A stretch of 64,000 nt of DNA from Mesorhizobium sangaii (GTDB taxonomy: Bacteria; Pseudomonadota; Alphaproteobacteria; Rhizobiales; Rhizobiaceae): NCBI RefSeq assembly GCF_014207355.1, contig NZ_JACHEF010000004.1, positions 484,055 to 548,054 on the forward strand, in the 5' to 3' direction. The notes under the pieces were generated by a model that saw only the letters and a program-made list of their open reading frames with translations, did not search any database and was not told the DNA's origin. This document shows positions 44,513-54,924 of this stretch, in pieces (within the stretch, counting starts at the first letter, position 1; each line of letters starts with the position of its first letter). The position numbers were made by a program, and so were the translations under genes.

Positions 44513-44869
44513 CTCGTCAACTCATGCGAGAGAGATCGCCCCGAAAGGTGGCCGAGCCCGTTAAAAGACCACAGGATATTCCAATATATTTGCCGCCTCA
44601 TGGAGCAGGCAGACCTAGAACTCGCCGATCGGCGGTGTCGTTCGTTGAACCTGGGTACACTGGCTCCTATTAGCCACGCGCTCTTCGTCAATGCCGCACA
44701 CATCCAGGCGCCCGCCCCGATTACGGGCGGTAGCCCTCAAACTCGTCGCAATCGCATCTGGCTACGCGATAATGAGTCTACATCCTAGTGTTTGCAGTTA
44801 GCCTGTGACGGGATCGGCTTTTGGAGTTAGGTTTTGTGGCCTGTGCGGAAACACTCCGGCGAGAGCAGT
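44513..44869. other. Intergenic junction sequence
   Basis: 357 bases between the ParB remnant and the porin fragment; no gene or repeat recognised. Confidence 0.45.
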
Positions 44870-45200
44870 TTAAAAGTCGATGGTGCTCCTGACTCCAACA
44901 ACAAAGGCGTTGGAGATGGCCTGACCGGTCGCGTCGTCCGCAGCTCCTCCGCCAGGATGGACGATGTACTGGACATCCGGCTGGATGTTCCACCGTTGTG
45001 CTGCGACGAAGTTGTAGTCGACCTCAAAGATGGTCTCGCCGCGACGTATTGGGTACACCGTGCCTGTTTCGGATGCGGTGTCTCTATCAAGTCCCGATGC
45101 CGCATGGCTGATTCCTGAGTGACTGACGCCAACGGTCAGCGTATCGTCTTTGCGGGCTGGCAATAGCCCGGTGAAGGCCAGCCCTGCGTCGAACCTGCTG
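44870..45200 (-). pseudogene. OprB-type carbohydrate porin, C-terminal fragment
   Basis: VGVSHSGISHAASGLDRDTA, then YPIRRGETIFEVDYNFVAAQ and NIQPDVQYIVHPGGG, ending NAFVVGVRSTIDF with the terminal Phe of outer-membrane barrels. The rest of the gene is absent; it is cut at about 45200 by the TPR regulator fragment. Confidence 0.75.
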
Positions 45201-46874
45201 TCGTCGAACGAGCGAAAAACGCTTTTCACGCTGTCAATATTCGTGGGCCAGTTTCCACTCGATGCCGCCTATTCGGTTGCCGGGATCGCTCCGCATGAAC
45301 GGCAGGGGTTTGCTGCTACGATCTCGAGCTTGGTCGATAAGTCTCTGGTTGCAATCTCATCGACAAGCGGTCCTGTCTATTACCGGCTACTGGATACGAC
45401 CAGGGCGTATGCCTCCGGCATTCTGGAGGAGAGCGACGAGGTTGCCGCGATTGCCTCACGCCACGCCTCCTACTTTTGCGCCTTCCTCAAATCGTTCGTA
45501 GCTGATCGGCAGGGGTTCGACGGCCGTGAAGCGGCGCAGTATGCCCCTCATCTCGGCAACATCCGCAAGGCGCTTAGCTGGAGCTTTTCGGACAACGGCA
45601 AGCCGTTGATTGCGCACGAGCTCGCCGCTCATGCAGCGCCTCTCCTGCTCGGATTGTCGCAGTTCCATGAATGTCAGCGTTGGTGCCGACAGGCTCTTGC
45701 CGGATTGACGGATAGCGAGATCGGAACACTACGTGAGCTACAGCTACTACATGCCCTCTCGCGGTCCGCTATCTATGCGACGACCGACTTCAACGAGGTC
45801 AAAGCGACTTTTGACAGGGGGCTTCAACTATCTAAAGACCTCCACGACCAACGTCGTCATTTCGACCTGCTGGCCGATTTCAACGTCTATCTGGTTCGCC
45901 ATGGCGACTTCAAAGGCGCTATGGCAACCGCCAAAGAGAGTGCCGCCGTCGCGAGCAGCACGGGTGATGCCGCGCAACGGATCCTTTCTGAATGGCTGTT
46001 GGGGGCCTCATATCACGCAGCAGGCGATCAGACATCTGCCTTGAAGCACTGCCGGAGCGGCTTTCGCTTGCACGCCACGAGCGGCCCCATGCAACTGGAT
46101 CTTGCTTGCGAAGCCCGCGCGCGGTTTGGCTTAACGCGGAGCTTGTGGCTGCAGGGATTCCCGGATCAGGCTCTCGAAAGCGCCCATCTCACGATTAGCC
46201 AGATGGCAAAATTCAGCCATCATGCATCGTATTGCTTCGCTCTCGTGTGGACAATTCCGGTTCTTATTTGGTGCGGGGAAATCGAGTCGGCGGTCGAACC
46301 GATCGAGACCGCGCTGGCGCACTCGGCCAAGTATTCTCTCGCTGGTTTTCATGCCATCGCCAAGGCACAGAAAGCCGAGTTGGTGCTGACCAAGCGCAAC
46401 GACCGATATGCGCTGGAAATGCTAAGTGATGCCCACGCGGCGATGCTCGCGAACCAAACTTACAGCATCATAGCCTCATCAACGTCTTGCGTGCTTGCCA
46501 AGGCGTTAGCGCAGGCGGGCCGAAGCGGAGAGGCAATGTCTGTCATGGAGGCCGCGCTCGCACGTGCGGAACAGGTTGACGAGCAATGTTGGAGGCCCGA
46601 ATTGCTTCGGACCCAAGGGGAGGTCGCATTGCTCGCGCCAGAGCCCAACAAGACAGAGGCAGAGCGCTTCCTAGTGCAGTCCGTGGAGCGCGCCGGGTCC
46701 CAGGGCGCACTCGCTTGGGCTCTGAAGGCAGCTATCCCGCTTGCTCATTTGTGGCGCGCAACAGGCAGGACAGCCGAGGCACAATCGCTCCTCTATGGCA
46801 TTTATGAGCAATTCACCGAAGGCTTTCAAACGCAGGATCTGGTCGCGGCACGCGCGCTACTCTACCCATTGTAA
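45198..46874 (+). pseudogene. C-terminal half of an ATPase/TPR transcriptional regulator
   Basis: SNERKTLFTLSIFVGQFPLD, then LVDKSLVAISSTSGPVYYRL and LDTTRAYASGILEESDEVAA, is the winged-helix region following an NB-ARC ATPase, and the remaining about 450 residues are TPR-like helices. The N-terminal DNA-binding and ATPase domains are missing, cut at the same point as the porin fragment. The long frame is otherwise intact, so truncation may be recent. Confidence 0.65.
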
Positions 46875-48001
46875 TCAGCATCCATGATGCGTGCGCGCAC
46901 GACCTAGCCCATTCGGCAGTCGCGGCCGCTGCTGACATAAACGCGCGGTCGTGCTCGCCACAAGGGCGTTCTCCCCGGGGACTCTGTCGAAAGAGGCGAT
47001 CGCCGAGATGAGGCCCCTGTTCCCCTGCGAGGAACGCACCGCACTCGACTACATTTTGAGTCCGCTGGTTGTCTCGTTCCACTCGGCGTTTCGTCAGAAA
47101 TGACGAGCTTCGCGAAACTCTTGAAGGTGCAGTGGCCACCCAGTGGCGTCTGGTCTGCGTTTGCAAGGTTTGGAATTGCTGGCTGACAACCGTTTTGAAC
47201 CGAGAGCGGGCCAGCAGCATCGGGCTGCGTATCTTCAAGAGCGGACATTTCATTGGCAACCCGACTAAGCGCACCCGACAAACGCTCCAGTTTCAAGTGG
47301 CCGGGCTAGTCACCGCGAGAAAGGTTTTTGCCCCCATGCTGAACGTCGGCGATAATAAAAGTGCGCTTCCTCAATAGTGGGTCGCACGATGTAGCGGTCT
47401 CCCGCTACCATCTTCAAAGTCCAAACAATTCTCCGGTCCACTCACGGCCTCGCGGAAGCCCAGCGATTGCGAGGTGTGCGGCCAAAAGCTGTGGAGTGCG
47501 GCACAAGCCGTCTCCCCCAGATCGTTCTCCGAATGTCCGGCATTCTCTGAAGCTAGGGAGTCAGCCCCAAAAATCCCCAGGTTTTGTCACCAGCAATATC
47601 AATGCCTTAGCGCCGGCTTTGCTGCGAGTAGTTTTGCAGTTCGCTCGCCTGTCAAGAAAGACCACAACTAAGTCGTCGCCCGCTGTCCGGCTTGCGCCAG
47701 CTACGGACATCGCCAAGGCACTACTCGGACGTCGCGTTTGGGCCGACAGCGGAATGGCGGCTTCTGGCGTCCGAAGAACGATAGCGGACGTTCAGCCCAG
47801 CGCCAGCATCGTCCTGACCTGACCCAAAGGAGCCCTTCGGCAGCCCGCCTCGGGCCATAAACGACGCCGTGTGAGGAATGGTCCAAGGGACGTGATGAGT
47901 TGATCGCTGTCGGCGCCGGCACTGCACGCTCGCATTGGAGGTAGGACTGGAATACGCTCACCGCCCGGAGCTTCGACCTACGGAACAGGCAGGACACAAG
48001 C
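46875..48001. other. Gap without recognisable gene
   Basis: 1127 bases. Several minus- and plus-strand open frames of 100-150 codons overlap one another, none with SD, recognisable domain or consistent composition. Probably decayed sequence. Confidence 0.4.
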
Positions 48002-49753
48002 ATGGAGCGACGCCTCACCGCAATCCTTGCTGCCGACGTCGTCGGCTACAGCCGCCTCATGGGAGCCGACGAGGTTGGCACGCTTGCACAGCTGAAGAGG
48101 CTTCGCGCCGAAGTGATCGAGCCCAAGATCACAGAGTCGCACGGACGCATCGTCGGTTCCGCTGGCGACAGCCTTCTTGTCGAATTCGCCAGCGCAGTCC
48201 ATGCGGTGCGGTGTGCGGTTGAAGCCCAGGAGCAATTAGCCGCTCACAATGCAAGTTTGCCCGAGGACAAGCGCATGACTTTCCGCATGGGCGTGAATTT
48301 GGGCGACGTTATTGCACAGGACGATACGATCTACGGTGATGGCGTGAACATCGCCGCGCGGCTCGAGAAGCTTGCAGAACCTGGCGGCGTCTGCGTCGCG
48401 AGCAACGTCTACGAGCAGGTCAAAGCCAAACTGGACTATGCCTACGCCGACCTCGGTAGCCATCAGGTCCACAACATCGTGGAGGCGGTGCGCGCCTATC
48501 GGGTCAGTCGAGCGAAACCCGCTGCGGCATCCTCCACAAGGGTTGCGCTGAGGCTTCCCGAAAAACCGTCCATCGCGGTCTTGCCATTCGACAACATGAG
48601 TGGCGACCCCGAGCAGGGCTACTTCGCTGACGGCATGGTCGAGGAGATCATCACCGCGCTGTCCCGGACGCGCTGGCTGTTCGTCATCGCGCGCAACTCG
48701 AGCTTTACCTACAAGGGCCGGGCAGTGGACATTAAGCAGGTCGGACGCGAGCTTGGTGTGCGCTATGTACTTGAAGGGAGCGTGCGCAAAGCGGCGAGCA
48801 GGGTTCGCATCACCGGGCAGCTTATCGACGCGACAACGGGAGCACATCTATGGGCCGACCGTTTCGACGGCGGGCTGGAGGACGTTTTTGACCTGCAGGA
48901 GGAAGTGGCCAGGAGCGTCGTCGGAGCGATCGCTCCGAAGCTGGAACAGGCAGAGATCGAGCGAGCCAAGCGCAAGCCGACCGAGCACCTTGACGCCTAC
49001 GACTACTATCTGCGCGGGATAGCAAGCCTCCACCAGTTGACCAGGGAATCCACCGCAAACGCCCTTCAGTTGTTTTACGAAGCCATCGAACTCGACCCTG
49101 AATTCGCCTCGGCATACGGCATGGCCGCGTTCTGTGCCGTCATACGCAAGGCGAACGGCTGGATGGCCGATCGTGAGCAGGAAACCGTCGAAACAGAACG
49201 CCTGGCTCTGAAGGCAGTGGATTTGGGCAGGGATGACGCGGTTGCGCTCTCACTCGGCGGGGAAGCGCTCGCGTTTGTCGTTGGCGACTACAATAGCGGG
49301 GCAGCGTTTATTGATCGCGCGCTTGCGCTCAATCCGAACCTGGCTACCGCGTGGCTATTCAGCGGCTGGGTCAGAGCGGACCTCGGTGATACGGAAGCCG
49401 CCCTCCAGCGCTTGGCTACCGCGATACGCATGAGTCCAGTCGACCCGTTCATGTTCGATATGCTGAATGCGGTTGCAATGGCTCATCTCTTGGCTGGTCG
49501 ATTTGAGGAGGCATCATCTTGGGCGGAAAGGTCGCTACGGGAAAAGCCGGATTTTTTGGCGTCGTTGCGCTTCGCCGCTGCAAGCTATGCTCTCGCTGGC
49601 CGGACCGAGGATGCGCAAAAGGTGGTGAGCCGAATTCTCGCCCTCGATCCTGGCGAACGAATTTCCAATCTCGCCGACGTCGTTTCAATCAGGCGTGCGG
49701 CCGATATGGCTCTGTTTTCAGAAGGTCTACGAAAGGCTGGGCTGCCGGAATAG
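48002..49753 (+). CDS. Class III adenylate/guanylate cyclase with TPRs
   Basis: A 583-aa protein. Cyclase domain (1-165) with metal Asp in AADVVGYSRLM, second Asp in AGDSLLVEF, and GVNIAARLEKLAEPGG. A linker domain (about 190-310; PSIAVLPFDNMSGDPEQGYF) of FlgO/TolB-like type and TPRs (320-575) follow. Makes cAMP or cGMP; no transmembrane segment seen. Lies about 480 bases upstream of the cNMP-binding patatin gene on the same strand. Rhizobial genomes carry many such cyclases. Confidence 0.9.
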   Translation: MERRLTAILAADVVGYSRLMGADEVGTLAQLKRLRAEVIEPKITESHGRIVGSAGDSLLVEFASAVHAVRCAVEAQEQLAAHNASLPEDKRMTFRMGVNLGDVIAQDDTIYGDGVNIAARLEKLAEPGGVCVASNVYEQVKAKLDYAYADLGSHQVHNIVEAVRAYRVSRAKPAAASSTRVALRLPEKPSIAVLPFDNMSGDPEQGYFADGMVEEIITALSRTRWLFVIARNSSFTYKGRAVDIKQVGRELGVRYVLEGSVRKAASRVRITGQLIDATTGAHLWADRFDGGLEDVFDLQEEVARSVVGAIAPKLEQAEIERAKRKPTEHLDAYDYYLRGIASLHQLTRESTANALQLFYEAIELDPEFASAYGMAAFCAVIRKANGWMADREQETVETERLALKAVDLGRDDAVALSLGGEALAFVVGDYNSGAAFIDRALALNPNLATAWLFSGWVRADLGDTEAALQRLATAIRMSPVDPFMFDMLNAVAMAHLLAGRFEEASSWAERSLREKPDFLASLRFAAASYALAGRTEDAQKVVSRILALDPGERISNLADVVSIRRAADMALFSEGLRKAGLPE

Positions 49754-50229
49754 CTCTGCCAGGCTGGCGTATCGATCGCGAGTTGCAACGCACCGAGATC
49801 TCAACGGACCGCACCGTGGGGGATGCCTGCGGCAAAGCACCTACTCGATCTCAATCCAAGTCGGCGATCCCTTGGCATAGGCGATAGCTGCTTCGGCTGG
49901 AGAATGGCTGATAGTCCGTTTTTGGCGCACCCGCGACCTCCAGTGAGGTCGTCACTAACGTCCGCTTTTAGGCAGTGGCACAGCTAGCTTTAATGACTGA
50001 GATGAGGCGCATTGCTGCTATTCGCAACGCGGACAATGAAGGTCGCGGTTGGTCTAAATCAGCAGCCACTCAACGGGAAACCCGCGCACCAGCGGCTGCA
50101 ATTTCATCGTCGGAGGCTGGCGCCCGTCGAGGATTGCCTCAACGTTGCGGTTCGGCTCGGATCACACCTTGCGACGCTGCAAACACGAGCGGTACGGGAT
50201 ACAATTGCCGGAGCGAATGCGTCCCTGGG
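49754..50229. other. Intergenic with recombinase-tail repeat
   Basis: Contains a copy of the 3' end of the recombinase accessory gene (about 50008-50145) and no complete gene. Confidence 0.5.
50008..50145 (-). repeat. Direct repeat of the recombinase accessory tail
   Basis: The minus strand encodes EAILDGRQPPTMKLQPLVRG, then FPVEW, as at 1537-1698, and shares the flank GCGCATTGCTGC and ATTCGCAACGCGGACAATGA. Same orientation as the copy at about 1502-1665, 48.5 kb away. Confidence 0.7.
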
Positions 50230-52074
50230 ATGGCTCAAATGTCCTCTGTCGATTCTCTCGCCGCGAGATTATTGTCGGCGACATTGATGTTCGATCGGGC
50301 GTCGTTGCTGGCGCTCGAGGCTTTGGCTGCCGAATCCGACCGTCGGGTCCTGAGGCGCGGTGAGGTCCTGGTTCGCGAAGGCGATCCATCGGACAGGTTC
50401 TTCGTCGTGCTGTCCGGTCGCTTTACGGTACACAAAGGAGACCCGATTGGCACGGTCGCCGAGATCGCACAGGGCGAACTAGTCGGCGAAATTGGTTTTT
50501 TTGCAGGGCTGCCCCGTACGGCCACTGTCCTTGCAGCGCGCGATTCGATCGTCCTTGAAATCAGTCGTAATCATTTCGAGAAGGCGGCCGAGGCTTTGCC
50601 GAACCTGAGAGAGGCGGTCACAATATCTCTGGCGCGCCGGTTTGCCACGCAATCTCCGATTTTGTCACGTCTCCAGAAACCTGCCAAGATCCGAACGCTT
50701 GCCGTTATTGCAGCCGGCGGAAGTCGCATCTCACCGGTTTTCATCGGGCACCTACAGCAAGAGTTCGGCGCGGTCACGCGCGCTCAGTTCGTTTCCCGGC
50801 TTGACGTCCACGCGAAGTTCGCAGGTCGTCCGATCGACGGCCAGCCGGTCCTTAACTGGTTGAACGAACTGGAGGCGCAAGCTGAATTCGTTGTCTACGT
50901 CGCCGATGAAGAACCTAATGAATGGACACGAGTCTGCATTCGCCAGGCCGATACCGTCCTGTTGCTGGCGAACGCGTCCTCCTCGCCTCGCTTGAACGCG
51001 TCCGAGAAATTGGCGCTATCGGTCCATCCACCATCGACCGGTCGGCTTGTCCTAATTCACGACAATCGCTCGGCTGCGGTCTCCGGCACCTCTGCGTGGC
51101 TCGATGAGCGTCCCTATGTCGGCCAGCATCATCATGTTGCGCTGGAGGACGGGGCTGATATCCAGCGCCTGGTTCGATTTATTTCCTGCAAGGCACGTGG
51201 CTTCGTGGCGGCGGGGGGTGGGTCCCTGGGCAGCGCCCATCTGGGCGTCTACAAGGCCTTCGTCGAGGCGGGCGGGCGCTTCGACTATCTCGGCGGGACG
51301 AGTTCCGGAGCGGCGATGATGGCCGGCTTCGCAAGAGGGTTGGACGCGGAGCAGATCGACCGCGGCACGCACAACATATTTGTCAAGAGTCGGGCGTTTC
51401 GGCGCCCCACCTTGCCGCGTTTCGCGCTTCTAGATCACAAAACCTTCGATCGAGCCCTTCGGGAGGAATACGGCGACGTTCTGATCGAAGATCTTTGGCT
51501 TCCGTTCTTTGCGCTTTCGACCAATCTGAGCAGCCGTCAGCCCCATGTCCACCGTCGTGGAAAACTCTGGCAAGCCGTTCGGGCATCCGGCTCGATCCCG
51601 GGTGTCCTGCCGCCGTTCTTTACGGCTGACGGCGATATGCTGGTGGACGGCGCCATCATGAACAATTTGCCGATGGAACAGATGAGGAAACTCAAGACCG
51701 GCCCCAATGTCATCGTGAGCTTTGGGTCCAGTGGACCGCAAAAATACCACATCGACTATGACCGCATCCCCGGGAGATCGGAACTGGCGGTCGCCCTGCT
51801 GAACCCTTTCGGCCGTGCCCGCTTGCCGAAAGTTCCAAGCATGCTTCAGGTTATTGCCGCGAGTATGCTGGCACACGGGCCGCAGGACATTGCCGTCGGC
51901 GACGAGGATGTCTTGGTCTGTCCGCAGGTTTCGAGCACGATCGGCTTCATGGATTGGAGTCGGCATTCCGAGTTGTTTTCGGACGCCTACGACCGCACGG
52001 CGCAATGGATCGAGGAACGTCTCCGCCAGAACGACTCAGGGCTCCGGGCGGTGCTCGGTAACGCACATACTTAG
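50230..52074 (+). CDS. Patatin-like phospholipase with cNMP-binding domain
   Basis: About 614 aa. N-terminal cyclic-nucleotide-binding domain (15-140) with phosphate cassette GELVGEIGFFAGLPRTATVL, retaining Glu and Arg. C-terminal patatin domain: oxyanion loop GGGSLGSAHLG, nucleophile GTSSG (Ser near 358), catalytic Asp in VDGAIMNN (near 472). Same architecture as NTE/RssA-like lysophospholipases. Upstream codons to 49975 are excluded because they cover the recombinase-tail repeat. A cyclase gene precedes it, suggesting cNMP control. Confidence 0.88.
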   Translation: MAQMSSVDSLAARLLSATLMFDRASLLALEALAAESDRRVLRRGEVLVREGDPSDRFFVVLSGRFTVHKGDPIGTVAEIAQGELVGEIGFFAGLPRTATVLAARDSIVLEISRNHFEKAAEALPNLREAVTISLARRFATQSPILSRLQKPAKIRTLAVIAAGGSRISPVFIGHLQQEFGAVTRAQFVSRLDVHAKFAGRPIDGQPVLNWLNELEAQAEFVVYVADEEPNEWTRVCIRQADTVLLLANASSSPRLNASEKLALSVHPPSTGRLVLIHDNRSAAVSGTSAWLDERPYVGQHHHVALEDGADIQRLVRFISCKARGFVAAGGGSLGSAHLGVYKAFVEAGGRFDYLGGTSSGAAMMAGFARGLDAEQIDRGTHNIFVKSRAFRRPTLPRFALLDHKTFDRALREEYGDVLIEDLWLPFFALSTNLSSRQPHVHRRGKLWQAVRASGSIPGVLPPFFTADGDMLVDGAIMNNLPMEQMRKLKTGPNVIVSFGSSGPQKYHIDYDRIPGRSELAVALLNPFGRARLPKVPSMLQVIAASMLAHGPQDIAVGDEDVLVCPQVSSTIGFMDWSRHSELFSDAYDRTAQWIEERLRQNDSGLRAVLGNAHT

Positions 52075-52419
52075 CGCATCACGGCGCGATACCGGCAGCC
52101 CGAACATCAAAAGCGCGGCGATGAGCAAATGCACGGCAAGGCAGGCAGGTTCGTCAGGGTGGAAACCGGAAGTTCGACGCGAACCCAACAGAGAGCTCGC
52201 CGGCTGTTCACGGCTGCTCTCAATCCTCGGACAAGCCGGCCAGAGAACTATCAGAAGCGACGCGGGATCAAGGGACGTCGCCTGGCCGGACGTGACGCGC
52301 AGGAGAGGGCATCTTTGCAACCGCGACGATCACTCCGGCACGCCGGAGATGCCCAGCTCCTCGACGTAACGCTCGGCGACCGGCGGAGACGCAATTGCGT
52401 CAAAACCAGACCTTCGCAA
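52075..52419. other. Intergenic between convergent genes
   Basis: 345 bases. GACGCAATTGCGTC, a 14-bp palindrome, lies at about 52387-52400; after it AAAACCAGACCTTCGCA matches 17 bases near 1549-1566 beside the recombinase tail. No gene seen. Confidence 0.45.
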
Positions 52420-53382
52420 CTAGCTGGCATTGCGCCGTTGGCGCGGCCCGGGTTTGACCACGGTGGCGAGTACGATGCCGACGACGATGAAGGCCGCACC
52501 GACCAGATCGTAATCGTGCAAGCCCTCGCCGAGCAGCAGATAGGCGAGTATGGCGACGAACACCGTCTGCAGATAGAGCAACATGCTCGCCCGGCTCGCG
52601 CCCAGCGTTTCCACGCTTTTGTTGTAGAGATAGTACATCAAGGCGCCGCCGGGACCTGCCAGATAGGCGAGCGCGAGAATGCTGTCGACGTCCATGGCGG
52701 AGCGTTCGTCGTTGAACAATTCCCACAGATGAAAAGGCAAGGCGACCAGCGCACCGGCGCCGAGCAGCAGTACGACCATCGGCAGGAGTTCGATGCCGAA
52801 TTTGGCACGGCGCAAAAGCACGGTGTACAGGCCCCAGCAGAACGCGCTGCCGACGATCCACAGTTCGCCGGCGTTGAACTTGAGTTGCAGCAGCGCCGCC
52901 AGGTTCCCGTGGGCAACGATGAAAATCATCCCGGCGAGCGCAACCAGCGCGCCAAGCGACTTCCACAGGCCGAGCGGCTCGCCAAGCACGAAACGGGCGA
53001 GCACCATCGTCATGACAGGCGACAGCGCCATGATGATGCCGGCCGTGGTGGCGTCGGTGTCGTTGAGGCCATGGTAGATCATACCCTGGCACAGCGTGAG
53101 GCCGATCGCCCCCACGGCGACGACCTCCACGGCGCGAGTTCGCAAAAGGCCGATCATCGCGTCGTGATGATGGTGCACAATCGGCAGCAGGATTGCGCAA
53201 GCGAGCGTCAGCCGCCAGAAGCAGAGGCCCCAGGGCGGCATTTCAGGCGCCACCCATTTGGCCGCGATATAGACCCCAGCCGAAAGCAACCAGCACAGGA
53301 CGGCGGCCGGATAGCCGGTCAAGGAGGATACGGGCCCGGCCACGGGTTGCGCGGCTTCATGCGCTATCGGCATTGCCTGCAT
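52420..53382 (-). CDS. EamA/DMT family transporter
   Basis: A 320-aa inner-membrane protein with about ten hydrophobic segments in two EamA repeats (SSLTGYPAAVLCWLLSAGVY, FWRLTLACAILLPIV, then GSAFCWGLYTVLLRRAKFG, LYLQTVFVAILAYLLLGEGL). Exports small metabolites; substrate unknown. Single gene. Confidence 0.88.
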   Translation of the reverse strand: MQAMPIAHEAAQPVAGPVSSLTGYPAAVLCWLLSAGVYIAAKWVAPEMPPWGLCFWRLTLACAILLPIVHHHHDAMIGLLRTRAVEVVAVGAIGLTLCQGMIYHGLNDTDATTAGIIMALSPVMTMVLARFVLGEPLGLWKSLGALVALAGMIFIVAHGNLAALLQLKFNAGELWIVGSAFCWGLYTVLLRRAKFGIELLPMVVLLLGAGALVALPFHLWELFNDERSAMDVDSILALAYLAGPGGALMYYLYNKSVETLGASRASMLLYLQTVFVAILAYLLLGEGLHDYDLVGAAFIVVGIVLATVVKPGPRQRRNAS

Positions 53383-53709
53383 GTCATGCCCTCCCCTTCG
53401 ATGACGTCGGCCCGAGGGGCAATATAACCTGCGTCGTTGGGTCGTGCATTCGTTTTGAAATGTTGGGGTCGAAAAGGAATCTGAGCTCGGCCGCCATATG
53501 TCTTTCGACGGAGCGAAGAGGCTGTAGGGCGCGCGGCCAGCCTGGCCTCGGCTGCCTTAGCCCGGAGGCGTCAGCCACAGGGTGGACATTTCAGCTCACA
53601 TGGAAAATGATCATGTTGCCATGCACAACCCTGCAGTGGTTATCTCGACGAGAAGCCTGAGCGTAGAAGCGGATCAACCGACCTCCGGGTCCAGCGAGCA
53701 AGGACGCAA
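53383..53709. other. Intergenic upstream of the efflux operon
   Basis: 327 bases between divergent genes; must hold the promoters of both, but no clear consensus or operator was identified. Confidence 0.45.
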
Positions 53710-54924
53710 ATGGACACCCCAGAGAATGGGCAATTGCATCGCGACGCGGGCGGGCGACCCCGTCGATCGGCCGGCTGGCTTGCCGGCGCCGCCGTGTCGG
53801 CGGCATTCCTGCTCGGCATGGTTTTCAGCAGCACCGCGTTTGCGCAGGACCAGCAGCTACCCGTGGTAACGGCGGCCAAGCCGGTGGTCCGTGAAATCGT
53901 CGAAGACGACGAGTTCGTCGGGCGTTTCGAAGCCGTCGACGAGGTCGCCATCCGTTCGCGGGTCAGCGGCTATCTGGACAAGGTCAGCTTCCAGGACGGC
54001 GCACTGGTCAACAAGGGCGACCTGCTCTTCACCATCGACCAGCGTCCGTACCAGGCGGCTTATGATGCCGCCAAATCGCAAGTGGACGTCGCCAAGAGTC
54101 TGCTCGAATTCTCCAAGATGCAGCTGGATCGCGCCGACGAACTCGCCAAGACCGGCAATATCTCAACCGCGACGGTCGACGACCGCCGGCGGGAATACCT
54201 TTCGGCGCAGGCGCAGATGCAGGGCGCGACGGCTGCGCTGACGACGGCCAGCCTGAACATGGAATTCACCGAGATCAAGGCGCCCTTGTCCGGCCGCATC
54301 GACCGCCGGCTGGTGTCGGTCGGCAACCTCGTGCAGCCGGATTCCACCTTGCTGACGACCATCGTTACGCGCGATCCGATCGACTTCTATTTCGACGTCG
54401 ATGAGCGCCTGTATTTCAGCTACGCCCGCGACGCGAAGCAGCGCGGCGGCAGCATGCAGGAAGGCGCCGGCGGGCTCGACGTGGTGGTTCGCGTCGCCGA
54501 CCGCGCGGAGGCGGTATTCAAGGGCAAGCTCGATTTTGCCGAGAACCGGATCGACAACGCGACCGGCACCATGCGGGTGCGCGCAAGGTTTCCCAACGCC
54601 GACGGCATTCTCCAGCCAGGCATGTTCGGGCGCATCAACGTGCCGGGGTCGCTGCCGCATAGCGGCGTGCTGGTGCCCGACGAGGCGATCGGCGCCGATC
54701 AGGATCGCCGCATCGTGTTCCTGGTGGACGAGGCCGGGATGGTGTCGGCGAAGCCCGTGCGCACCGGCCCGCTTCTCGACGGCTACCGGGTGATCCGCCA
54801 GGGCCTGACCGGCAACGAGACGATCATCGTCAACGGGCTGATGCACGCCAGGCCCGGCACCAAGGTGAAGGTCGAGATGGTGACGTTGCCGCCCAAAGTC
54901 GAGACCGCCGGGTTGCAGCAATGA
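53710..54924 (+). CDS. RND efflux periplasmic adaptor
   Basis: A 404-aa membrane-fusion protein linking an RND pump to an outer-membrane channel. N-terminal hydrophobic segment (about 21-46), lipoyl/barrel-sandwich halves (AIRSRVSGYLDKVSFQDGAL and IKAPLSGRIDRRLVSVGNLV) around an alpha hairpin, then beta-barrel and membrane-proximal domains (GTMRVRARFPNADGILQPGM). Closest in pattern to MexE/BepF-type adaptors. Stop overlaps the pump start (ATGA). Confidence 0.9.
   Translation: MDTPENGQLHRDAGGRPRRSAGWLAGAAVSAAFLLGMVFSSTAFAQDQQLPVVTAAKPVVREIVEDDEFVGRFEAVDEVAIRSRVSGYLDKVSFQDGALVNKGDLLFTIDQRPYQAAYDAAKSQVDVAKSLLEFSKMQLDRADELAKTGNISTATVDDRRREYLSAQAQMQGATAALTTASLNMEFTEIKAPLSGRIDRRLVSVGNLVQPDSTLLTTIVTRDPIDFYFDVDERLYFSYARDAKQRGGSMQEGAGGLDVVVRVADRAEAVFKGKLDFAENRIDNATGTMRVRARFPNADGILQPGMFGRINVPGSLPHSGVLVPDEAIGADQDRRIVFLVDEAGMVSAKPVRTGPLLDGYRVIRQGLTGNETIIVNGLMHARPGTKVKVEMVTLPPKVETAGLQQ

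Noticed and set aside
46813..47296. Overlapping minus-strand frames of 130-153 codons
   Set aside because: Two frames overlap each other over the same DNA, neither has an SD or a domain, and composition is not coding-like.
52129..53427. 432-codon plus-strand frame
   Set aside because: Antisense to the DMT transporter; rich in Gln/Arg/His with no recognisable fold.
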